Positions 1 through 5,892 of a DNA stretch of 7,736 bases are shown piece after piece. The first letter of the stretch is position 1. Every line of letters starts with the position of its first letter. Location of the stretch: positions 1-7,736 of the forward strand of contig DLVS01000849.1 in assembly GCA_003445095.1 (NCBI GenBank). The letters are read 5' to 3'. The stretch is from Verrucomicrobiales bacterium. GTDB lineage: Bacteria > Verrucomicrobiota > Verrucomicrobiia > Limisphaerales > UBA9464. Both the position numbers and the translations under genes were made by a program. A model generated the notes under the pieces. It had not been told where the DNA came from and ran no database searches. It was given only the letters and a program-made list of their open reading frames with translations.

Positions 1-1398
1 CTGCGGACGATCCCAGTAACCTCACCACTCGATGGCGTGGAATTAGGCCAACTTCATTCCGGCGACGCCAGCGTGGTCGATCAAGTGGTCTCGAATGCCA
101 GTCGCGCCTTTGCTCAGTGGAGCACAGTGCCCATCAAAGAACGGGTTCAGCCACTGTTTCGTTTCAAGCAACGAGTCGAAGGGAACCTGAACGAGCTTGC
201 GGCGGAAGTGACGCGAGAGAACGGAAAAACGCGAGAGGAGGCGATCGCGGAAATTCAGCGAGGTTTGGAAGTCGTGGAATTTGCCTGCGCGTTGCCGAAC
301 CTCGTGGCGGCCGAGATTCTTGAGGTCAGCAGCGGCGTAGACTGCTTCATGCGTCGGCTGCCGTTGGGCGTGGTTGCCGGAATAACTCCGTTCAATTTCC
401 CGGCCATGGTTCCGATGTGGATGTTTCCTATCGCTATCGTGTGTGGAAACACGTTCGTACTAAAGCCCAGCGAACAAGTGCCGTTCACGCCGCTGCGACT
501 GGCCGAGTTGTTGCAGGACTCCGGTCTGCCAGACGGGGTGTTCAACGTGATTCAAGGAGATCGCGCGACGGTCGAGGCATTGCTCGATCATCCCCAGGTT
601 CGAGCCGCGGCCTTTGTGGGGTCTACACCCGCCGCTCGGGCGGTGTACTGGCGCGGAACCCAGAACGGTAAGCGAATGCTAACGCTGGGAGGTGCCAAGA
701 ATCATCTCATTGTCGTACCTGACGCCGACCCGGCAGTTACGGCGAAGAATGTCGTGTCGTCGGCGACCGGATGCGCCGGTCAGCGTTGCATGGCGGCAAG
801 TGTCCTGATCGGGGTGGGAAAGACCGACGCCATCTTGGATGCGATTCAAGAGGAGATGGCGAAGGTGCGTCCGGGCGTGGACTTGGGTCCAGTGATCAGT
901 GCGCAGGCTCGGGATCGCATCGTGGGCTATACTGATCGTGCCGAATCCGATGGCGCAGTGTTGCGGCTCGATGGACGGAACGTTCGGGTTCCGGGCCGAG
1001 AGGGCGGGTTTTACGTGGGACCAACCTTGATTGACCGACTGGCGCCGGACTCGCCGTGTGTTCGCGAAGAGATCTTTGGCCCAGTGCTTTCGGTACTGCG
1101 CGTGGCGACCTTGGACGAAGCCTTGGCGATTGAGAACGCAAGTCCGTACGGGAACGCGGCCTCCATTTATACCACCAATGGAGCGATCGCGCGTTACTTC
1201 GAGTCGCGAGCCAACGCGGGCATGATCGGGATCAACATCGGTGTGCCGGTGCCAAGGGAGCCATTTGGTTTTGGCGGTTGGAACGATTCGAAGTTTGGGG
1301 TGGGCGACATCACGGGGCGCGATGCCATTGGCTTTTGGACCAAAACCCGGAAGACCACACTGAAATGGACATCACGGCAAACGAGTTGGATGGGGTAA
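1..1398 (+). CDS. mmsA: Methylmalonate/malonate-semialdehyde dehydrogenase (CoA-acylating), 5' partial
   Basis: The frame is open from base 1 and the first visible codons already read as the family's N-terminal strand (LRTIPVTSPLDGVELGQ), so about 20 residues probably lie upstream; the GTG at 37 is internal, not the start. Aldehyde dehydrogenase fold: TPFNFP motif (nt 388-405), VLKPSE Lys of the cofactor site (nt 457-474), catalytic Cys in GQRCMA (codon 787-789), EEIFGPV near nt 1066-1086. The usual general-base Glu region reads LGGAKNH (nt 688-708), the signature of the CoA-dependent MmsA/IolA branch, where thioester release is by CoA, not water. Expected reaction: (methyl)malonate semialdehyde + CoA + NAD+ to propionyl- or acetyl-CoA + CO2 + NADH, in the cytoplasm, as in valine or inositol breakdown. 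Conserved sequence ends near KTTLKW; the last nine residues are a poorly conserved tail. The stop TAA shares its last two bases with the inverted-repeat arm at 1397. Confidence 0.92.
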   Translation: MRTIPVTSPLDGVELGQLHSGDASVVDQVVSNASRAFAQWSTVPIKERVQPLFRFKQRVEGNLNELAAEVTRENGKTREEAIAEIQRGLEVVEFACALPNLVAAEILEVSSGVDCFMRRLPLGVVAGITPFNFPAMVPMWMFPIAIVCGNTFVLKPSEQVPFTPLRLAELLQDSGLPDGVFNVIQGDRATVEALLDHPQVRAAAFVGSTPAARAVYWRGTQNGKRMLTLGGAKNHLIVVPDADPAVTAKNVVSSATGCAGQRCMAASVLIGVGKTDAILDAIQEEMAKVRPGVDLGPVISAQARDRIVGYTDRAESDGAVLRLDGRNVRVPGREGGFYVGPTLIDRLAPDSPCVREEIFGPVLSVLRVATLDEALAIENASPYGNAASIYTTNGAIARYFESRANAGMIGINIGVPVPREPFGFGGWNDSKFGVGDITGRDAIGFWTKTRKTTLKWTSRQTSWMG

Positions 1399-1426
1399 CC
1401 ACGAATGGACACCAATGGACACGAAT
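1397..1426 (+). repeat. Left arm of perfect 30-bp inverted repeat
   Basis: This arm is the exact reverse complement of 1826-1855 over all 30 bases; pairing fails one base beyond either end. It is built from two copies of AATGGACAC spaced 10 bp apart (1404-1412 and 1414-1422), then a third partial unit CGAAT, so each arm has a period of about one helical turn. Its outer two bases complete the TAA stop of the upstream dehydrogenase, and it contains the ATG of the GxxExxY ORF. Confidence 0.95.
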
Positions 1427-1819
1427 AATCCCGAACCTACCGATACCGAGACCAAGCTCCTTCTGAAGGACGAGGTTTATCAAATTGTTGGTGCCTCCCT
1501 AGAAGTATTGAAAGGAGTTGGACATGGACTTCACGAGAAGATTTACGAGAACTCCCTGGTTGTTGAGTTCGGGCTTCGAGGGATTAAGGCAGACCAACAA
1601 CTAATTTTTCCTGTAAACTACAAAGGAACCAGGGTTGGTGAATTCATCCCTGATCTCATCGCGTTCGGCAGCGTCGTAGTCGATGCAAAAGGGATTGATC
1701 GGATTGGTGACCACGAGCGCGGCCAGATGCTGAACTACCTACGAATCACCAAGCTCCGGGTTGGGGTTTTAGTGAACTTCAAACACCCCCGCCTGGAGTG
1801 GGAGCGTATTGTGTTATAG
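1415..1819 (+). CDS. GxxExxY family protein (predicted PD-(D/E)XK nuclease fold)
   Basis: A 134-residue protein with the family-defining motif GLHEKIY at residues 38-44 (G-x-x-E-x-x-Y). The predicted nuclease core follows: Asp80 in EFIPDL, then DAK at 90-92 where the family usually has E-x-K, then Gln104 and NYL (107-109) in GQMLNYL, and the C-terminal strand VGVLVNF...WERIVL. The family (PDDEXK_3 / TIGR 'GxxExxY') is predicted to be nuclease-like but its biological role is not established. Full family length; no signal peptide or membrane segment. The ATG at 1415 lies within the left inverted-repeat arm, so the first four residues (MDTN) are encoded by repeat sequence. No Shine-Dalgarno site precedes it. 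The gene interrupts an otherwise metabolic operon and is visibly more A+T-rich than its neighbours. Family call is firm; activity is uncertain. Confidence 0.88.
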   Translation: MDTNNPEPTDTETKLLLKDEVYQIVGASLEVLKGVGHGLHEKIYENSLVVEFGLRGIKADQQLIFPVNYKGTRVGEFIPDLIAFGSVVVDAKGIDRIGDHERGQMLNYLRITKLRVGVLVNFKHPRLEWERIVL

Positions 1820-1825
1820 CCTCCC

Positions 1826-1855
1826 ATTCGTGTCCATTGGTGTCCATTCGTGGTT
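1826..1855 (+). repeat. Right arm of perfect 30-bp inverted repeat
   Basis: Exact reverse complement of 1397-1426. It begins six bases after the GxxExxY stop codon and ends eight bases before the ATG of the downstream dehydrogenase, so it occupies the space where that gene's ribosome binding site would be expected. In RNA the two arms could pair as a 30-bp stem around the GxxExxY message. Confidence 0.95.
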
Positions 1856-1863
1856 TCAAACTC

Positions 1864-2910
1864 ATGCATGCCGCAGTTTATTTAGGGAAAGAACAACTCC
1901 CCGTCCTCGAGGTTCCGGAGCCGTCTCTGGGCGACGGCGAGATGCTGTTGGAGATCGAAGCGTGCTCGGTCTGTGGGACGGACCTCCGCACCTACCGTCA
2001 CGGCGATAAGAAGATTGTTCCGCCACGCATCCTCGGACACGAGTTCTGTGGCCGCGTGATCGAGTCACGGGCTCCCGACACCTCGATCCAAGTCGGCGAC
2101 CGGGTCGTGATGTATATCGTCCTGGTTTCTGGCACCGATCGTTATGTTGAGATGGGACGAGAAAATCTCACCACCCACCGGACCACGATGAGTTATCACC
2201 ACGACGGCGCTTTTGCTCCCCGAATGAAGGTACCCGCGCTCGCGATTCGAAACGGCAATTTATTCAAAGTCACCAGCGATATTTCGTCTGAAGTGATGAG
2301 CCTCGCGGAGCCTTTGGGCTGCTGCATGAACGCCCACTCGAGGCTCGGCATCGGGCTCAAAGATACGGTGGCCGTCATTGGCGCTGGGCCGATCGGCGTG
2401 ATGCACGCCGCGCTCGCCCGGTTGCAGGGGGCGCAGAAGGTCTTCATCCTCGATAATAATCCAGCGCGTCTGGAGATGGCGAAGGGCTTCGACGTGGATG
2501 GAGTCGTGCTGGTCAAACCGGACGGTTCCCATCGCGAAGAAGTTCGAGCGCTCACGGCCGGATTCGGTCCGGATGTGGTCGTCGTAGCGGTCAGTTCTGC
2601 CGCCGCGCAAAACGATGCGCTGGATCTGGCGGCCAAAGCGGGTCGCGTGAATTTCTTTGCCGGGCTGCCCAAATCCAGTCCGATCGCGCCCTTGGATGTG
2701 AATCACGTACACTATAAGGAACTCGTCATCTCCGGAAGTTACTCGGAGAAAAAGAGCGACTTCCAAGCGGCTTTCGCGCTTCTGCATAGCGGTCGATTCC
2801 CCGCCGACAAGATCGTTACCCATCGCCTTCCGCTTGGGCGAATTGAGGAGGCGCTTCTCTTAATGGAGAGCGGGGAGGCGCTGAAGGTATGTATTCTGCC
2901 GAAGGAGTGA
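1864..2910 (+). CDS. Zinc-dependent medium-chain dehydrogenase (polyol/sugar dehydrogenase-like)
   Basis: A 348-residue GroES-like plus Rossmann protein of the sorbitol/threonine dehydrogenase type. Catalytic zinc ligands are present: Cys37 (SVCGTD), His59-Glu60 (LGHEF) and Glu149 (AEPLGC). The nucleotide site is GAGPIG (173-178) with Asp197 at the end of the second strand (FILDNN), which favours NAD+ over NADP+. The structural-zinc lobe has lost all four cysteines: the canonical C-x2-C-x2-C-x7-C positions read Ser89, Asp92, Val95 and Thr103, although the surrounding GRENL scaffold (98-102) is kept. Expected role: oxidation of a secondary alcohol on a polyol, cyclitol or sugar; substrate unknown. 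Start chosen at MHAAVY, the family N-terminus; the frame is open further upstream through the right repeat arm, but that extension is repeat-encoded and unlikely to be native. No Shine-Dalgarno site is visible. Confidence 0.9.
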   Translation: MHAAVYLGKEQLPVLEVPEPSLGDGEMLLEIEACSVCGTDLRTYRHGDKKIVPPRILGHEFCGRVIESRAPDTSIQVGDRVVMYIVLVSGTDRYVEMGRENLTTHRTTMSYHHDGAFAPRMKVPALAIRNGNLFKVTSDISSEVMSLAEPLGCCMNAHSRLGIGLKDTVAVIGAGPIGVMHAALARLQGAQKVFILDNNPARLEMAKGFDVDGVVLVKPDGSHREEVRALTAGFGPDVVVVAVSSAAAQNDALDLAAKAGRVNFFAGLPKSSPIAPLDVNHVHYKELVISGSYSEKKSDFQAAFALLHSGRFPADKIVTHRLPLGRIEEALLLMESGEALKVCILPKE

Positions 2911-2920
2911 GCCAGCAGTA

Positions 2921-2958
2921 GTGAGAAGCGAGGAGCGAGGAGAAGAACCGAACAAAAC
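2921..2958 (+). promoter_or_regulatory. Purine-rich leader with weak ribosome binding site
   Basis: The 48-base gap between the two dehydrogenase genes is strongly purine-rich and includes a tandem heptad GCGAGGA at 2928-2934 and 2935-2941. AGGAG at 2938-2942 is the only Shine-Dalgarno-like match, about 16 bases from the ATG, longer than usual. No promoter was recognised, so the downstream gene is probably co-transcribed. Confidence 0.35.
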
Positions 2959-4416
2959 ATGATTGAACCGGCAATTCATCTGAACCTGCATATCAACGGC
3001 CAGAGCCGGCCTGCGTCAGAGGGAGGGCGCCTTGAACTACGTTCGCCAGCGACGGGCGAAATCATCGGCTCCGTTCCGAGTGCGACGCTGGCCGACATCG
3101 AAGTGGCCGTGGCGGCGGCACACGACGCGTTCAAATCGTGGTCGGCGCTGACCGCTTACGAACGAGAGAAAACGATCCGCAAGGTCATCGTTCACGTGCG
3201 GACGCAAGCAGACTACCTGGGCCGTCTGATGGCGCTGGAACAAGGCAAGCCGTTGGCGCAGGCGCGCAGTGAGATTATCGGAGCCTGTGACACGATTGAC
3301 TATTACGCCGCCGAGGCACCACGCATCGAAGGCTGGACCAACCCGACCGAAGACAAAAATTTCCGGTCCTGGGTCAACTACCAGCCGGTCGGCGTCTGCG
3401 GGCTCATCACGCCGTGGAACTATCCAGTGTCGCTGTTGAGTTGGAAGTTGGGCCCAGCCCTCGCCTCCGGATGCACGGTCGTAGTCAAGCCCACCACCGT
3501 GACACCCCTGTCGCCATTAGCATTTTGCGCGGCGCTAACCGAAGGGGGGCTTCCTGCGGGTGTAATAAACTGCCTCACTGGCTCCGGAGCAACGTTGGGA
3601 GAGGCATTAATTCGACATCCTCATGTGACGAAAATTGCCATGACGGGCTCGACCGAGACTGGAAAACGAATCCTCAGCTTGGCCGCACCGTTCCTTAAAA
3701 AGGTTTCGTTGGAGCTAGGCGGGCAATGTCCGGCCATCGTCTGCGCTGATGCAGATTTGGATTTGGCGGCGAAGACGATTGCCTACAAAGGCTACAGAAA
3801 CTGCGGCCAATCCTGCAGTTCGGTCAACCGGGTGTACGCCCATACCAGTATCCACGATGCGTTGGTGGGAAAACTACAGGCGATCGCGGAACGGATGAGC
3901 TTGGGCGACGGGCTTTCGGATCCGAATGTTGATCTCGGCCCGATGGTATCCTGCGACGGAGTGCAAACCTCACGAGAGCATGTCGCCGATGCGGTGGCGC
4001 AGGGAGCCCGACTTGTGACCGGGGGGAAGGCTCCAGAAGGCGAGGCCTACGCCCGGGGAAACTACTTCCGTCCCACGATTCTGACCCGGTGCACTCAGTC
4101 GATGAGTGTTATGCGCGATGAGACTTTCGGCCCGGTGGTGGGCTTTGAGTCCTTCGAAAAACTCGACGAGGCGATCCGTCTGGCGAACGACACGAACTAC
4201 GGGCTGGTCGCCTACCTGTTCACGAGAGACCTCACTACGACAGTGCGGGTGAGTGAGGCGCTCGAAGCTGGCACAGTCTGCGTGAACCACGGCGCGGTGA
4301 ATACCAACTACGGCCCATACGCAGGCTGGAAGGACAGTGGGTACGGCCTGGAACTGAGTCGCCGCGCGATGTTTGAGTATTTGAAGCCCAAGCATGTGAA
4401 GGTAGCCCTTGGGTAG
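2959..4416 (+). CDS. NAD(P)-dependent aldehyde dehydrogenase (succinate-semialdehyde dehydrogenase-like)
   Basis: A 485-residue, full-length aldehyde dehydrogenase. Visible motifs: Asn154 in TPWNYP (oxyanion site), Lys177 in VVVKPTT, TGSTETG at 229-235 in the cofactor fold, general base Glu252 in LELGG, catalytic Cys286 in GQSC, and Glu388 in DETFGPV. Unlike the CoA-acylating enzyme at the left end, it keeps the general-base Glu, so it should hydrolyse the thioester to a free acid: aldehyde + NAD(P)+ + H2O to carboxylate. The closest family feel is the GabD/SSADH and lactaldehyde/glycolaldehyde group, but substrate is not readable by eye; given the neighbours an aldehyde from sugar or polyol breakdown is likely. 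Cytoplasmic, no signal. It starts 48 bases after the medium-chain dehydrogenase and is followed 23 bases later by the broken four-helix-bundle ORF. Confidence 0.92.
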   Translation: MIEPAIHLNLHINGQSRPASEGGRLELRSPATGEIIGSVPSATLADIEVAVAAAHDAFKSWSALTAYEREKTIRKVIVHVRTQADYLGRLMALEQGKPLAQARSEIIGACDTIDYYAAEAPRIEGWTNPTEDKNFRSWVNYQPVGVCGLITPWNYPVSLLSWKLGPALASGCTVVVKPTTVTPLSPLAFCAALTEGGLPAGVINCLTGSGATLGEALIRHPHVTKIAMTGSTETGKRILSLAAPFLKKVSLELGGQCPAIVCADADLDLAAKTIAYKGYRNCGQSCSSVNRVYAHTSIHDALVGKLQAIAERMSLGDGLSDPNVDLGPMVSCDGVQTSREHVADAVAQGARLVTGGKAPEGEAYARGNYFRPTILTRCTQSMSVMRDETFGPVVGFESFEKLDEAIRLANDTNYGLVAYLFTRDLTTTVRVSEALEAGTVCVNHGAVNTNYGPYAGWKDSGYGLELSRRAMFEYLKPKHVKVALG

Positions 4417-4423
4417 AGAGGGG

Positions 4424-4429
4424 AGGAGG
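4424..4429 (+). promoter_or_regulatory. Strong Shine-Dalgarno site supporting a start at 4440
   Basis: A perfect AGGAGG lies 10 bases before the ATG at 4440, inside a purine-only tract. It is the clearest ribosome binding site in the window. It points to 4440, not 4512, as the ancestral start of the four-helix-bundle ORF and so helps show that the TAA at 4506 is a lesion within a gene. Confidence 0.6.
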
Positions 4430-4439
4430 AAGAGAGAAG

Positions 4440-4850
4440 ATGGAAGACTCCAACAAGCGAAACGTGCAGGCCGTGCGGTCGTTTCGAGATCTCATCGTCT
4501 GGCAATAAGCTATGGAGGCGGCGATGGAAGTTTTTCGCCTCTCAAAGGTATTTCCTGTTGAGGAACGGTACAGCCTGACGGACCAGCTCAGGCGATCATC
4601 CCGGTCGGTACCAGCTAATATCGCCGAGGCGTGGCGAAAGCGACGCTATCCGGCGGCTTTCGTCAGCAAACTGAGTGATGCCGAGGCGGAGGCTGCTGAG
4701 TCCCAAACACATTTAGAAATCGCCCTGCGTTGCTCTTATCTGCCGCCGACTGATTTTAAATTCTTGGACCAACGCTTCGAGGAGATCCTGGCCATGCTCG
4801 CGGAGATGGCGGCCCATCCCGACCGATGGATGCCTCGCCGCTCACGTTAA
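4440..4850 (+). pseudogene. Four-helix-bundle protein (bAvd-like / 23S rRNA-intervening-sequence family) with in-frame stop
   Basis: Reading from ATG 4440 gives a normal family N-terminus ending SFRDLIVWQ, then TAA (4506-4508), then in the same frame AMEAAMEVFRLSKVFP and the remainder of the family: ERYSLTDQLRRSSRS, VPANIAEAWRKRRY, FVSKLSDAEAEAAESQTHLEIAL. The family normally has Lys at this point (WQKA), so one AAA-to-TAA change explains the break. Everything downstream is intact to the TGA-free end at TAA 4848-4850. Without the stop the protein would be about 136 residues, the usual length. An alternative product could restart at ATG 4512, three bases past the stop (112 residues), lacking the beginning of helix 1. 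Known members form small oligomeric helical bundles; the group includes Avd of diversity-generating retroelements, but no reverse transcriptase or template repeat is present here. A sequencing error cannot be excluded. Confidence 0.8.
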
Positions 4851-4890
4851 CGGCTCCCAACTCACTCCTTCCTTCTCCCGGCTTCTTAGA

Positions 4891-5892
4891 ATGCTTCTCA
4901 CCCCCCTCCAATCTCGCGTCGTCTTCCGCGCGGCGCTGGAACACCAGTTCGCGCTACTTGCGGTCAACGCCGATTCTCCAGCTGCGATTACGGACCTGCT
5001 GGAGGCAGCCCGGCAGTGCGCCTCGCCAATCATCGTCGAGACCAGCCTGTGGCAGCTCACTGGACATAGCTTCGGTGCTGGGGATGCAGCCCTGGGAATG
5101 GCGCGGTACTTGGTTCAACTGGCTTTGCTCGCCGAAGCGGAACGCTTTCGTGAGGTGCCCGTGCTGTTTCACACGGACCATATAAAGGGCCCCCTCACGC
5201 TGCCGCTCCTCCGCGCAGCGATTCGCGGACTACCTACCGGTGTGGGAGATTCGGTGGTTTCACCATCGACGATTTCTCTGGACTCATCGCAGCTCGACGA
5301 GGCGCAAAACGTTGCCGCGATTACGGCACTGTGCCAAGAGGCGACCGCAGTTCGGCGTCCGTTAACGCTGGAGATGGAAGCGGGCGTGGACGATGGGATA
5401 ACTCCACTCGAAGTCGCCCAACGCTTACTGAACGGCGTCGAATCGCAAACTCCCGGCTTCGTTCACTTGTGGGCGCCAGGTGTCGGCACCAAACACGGGC
5501 TGGGGAACCCAAACTCATTTTCGGCGGCGTCGGTCCAGCAGCACCAAGAGTTGGCCAGCCGGCTAACCGGAAGGGCGATCGGCATTGCGCTGCACGGTTC
5601 GTCGGGATTGCCGGAGTCCGCTTTGCAGGCGGCAGTGGCGGCAGGCGTCGTGAAAGTAAATTGGTCGAGCGAATCTCTGCTGATTCGTTCCCGCGCGGCC
5701 CAGGAATATTATGCCAAGCACCGCGAGCAACTGGACCCCTCGCATCCGGAATGGAAGGCGACCGCCATGGACCACGGGCTCCAGCAGTTTGTGGCCGAGC
5801 GCTATCAACCCCGAGTCGCCGAACGAATCTGTCTCCTGGGAGGCGCAGGCCAGGCACCACGCTGTCTCAAACTTTTGAATCAAGCTGTATGA
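4891..5892 (+). CDS. Class II (zinc) ketose-bisphosphate-type aldolase
   Basis: A 333-residue TIM-barrel aldolase of the fructose/tagatose-bisphosphate class II family. The zinc site is recognisable: Asp96-His97 in LFHTDHIKGP (canonical HLDHG), His202 in GTKHG and His235 in ALHGSSG; Glu161/Glu163 of EMEAGVDDG match the conserved acidic loop; KVNW at 255-258 matches the KxN phosphate/substrate strand. It departs from ordinary FbaA: the HLDHG loop carries IKGP and the usual MIDGS stretch reads VSPST (123-127). Expected chemistry: retro-aldol cleavage to dihydroxyacetone phosphate plus an aldehyde. IolJ, which makes malonate semialdehyde in inositol breakdown, belongs to this family and would pair with the dehydrogenase at the left end, but that is inference. 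The start fits the family N-terminus; its leader is pyrimidine-rich with no Shine-Dalgarno site. The stop overlaps the next gene (ATGA). Confidence 0.85.
   Translation: MLLTPLQSRVVFRAALEHQFALLAVNADSPAAITDLLEAARQCASPIIVETSLWQLTGHSFGAGDAALGMARYLVQLALLAEAERFREVPVLFHTDHIKGPLTLPLLRAAIRGLPTGVGDSVVSPSTISLDSSQLDEAQNVAAITALCQEATAVRRPLTLEMEAGVDDGITPLEVAQRLLNGVESQTPGFVHLWAPGVGTKHGLGNPNSFSAASVQQHQELASRLTGRAIGIALHGSSGLPESALQAAVAAGVVKVNWSSESLLIRSRAAQEYYAKHREQLDPSHPEWKATAMDHGLQQFVAERYQPRVAERICLLGGAGQAPRCLKLLNQAV

Larger units (their letters stand above)
1397..1855 (+). mobile_element. Putative inverted-repeat-bounded GxxExxY cassette
   Basis: The 459-bp unit consists of a perfect 30-bp inverted repeat enclosing one 134-codon ORF, with 18 bp between outer edge and start codon and 6 bp between stop codon and right arm. 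It sits between two catabolic enzyme genes. A hand count over six 60-base lines (1441-1500, 1501-1800) gives about 50% GC, against about 60% in a sampled line of the neighbouring gene. No transposase or recombinase gene is inside it, and no clear target-site duplication is visible (only a single T on each side). Mobility is inferred from arms, composition and placement; an alternative is a fixed gene with a conserved flanking hairpin. Confidence 0.5.

Noticed and set aside
1161..1183. Inverted repeat CTCCATT / AATGGAG with a 9-base loop
   Set aside because: Lies inside the conserved dehydrogenase coding sequence; most likely incidental.
1364..1371. AATGGACA match to the repeat core, 33 bases before the left arm
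   Set aside because: Eight bases, encoded within the conserved KW region of the enzyme; considered chance although it could be a target homology.
1390..1862. Target-site duplication flanking the cassette
   Set aside because: Flanks share only a single T outside the arms; no duplicated word of useful length was found.
1798..1863. N-terminal extension of the medium-chain dehydrogenase starting at GTG 1798
   Set aside because: The extra 22 residues are encoded by the end of the GxxExxY gene and the repeat arm and do not fit the family; MHAAVY at 1864 is the natural N-terminus. Kept only as a possible readthrough form.
4440..4850. Diversity-generating retroelement suggested by the Avd-like four-helix-bundle protein
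   Set aside because: No reverse transcriptase, template repeat or variable repeat is visible nearby; this family is mostly found outside such elements.
5331..5888. Long N-terminal extension of the Nudix frame inside the aldolase gene
   Set aside because: It is Arg/Gly-rich out-of-frame aldolase sequence; the zinc ribbon and family start at 5889.
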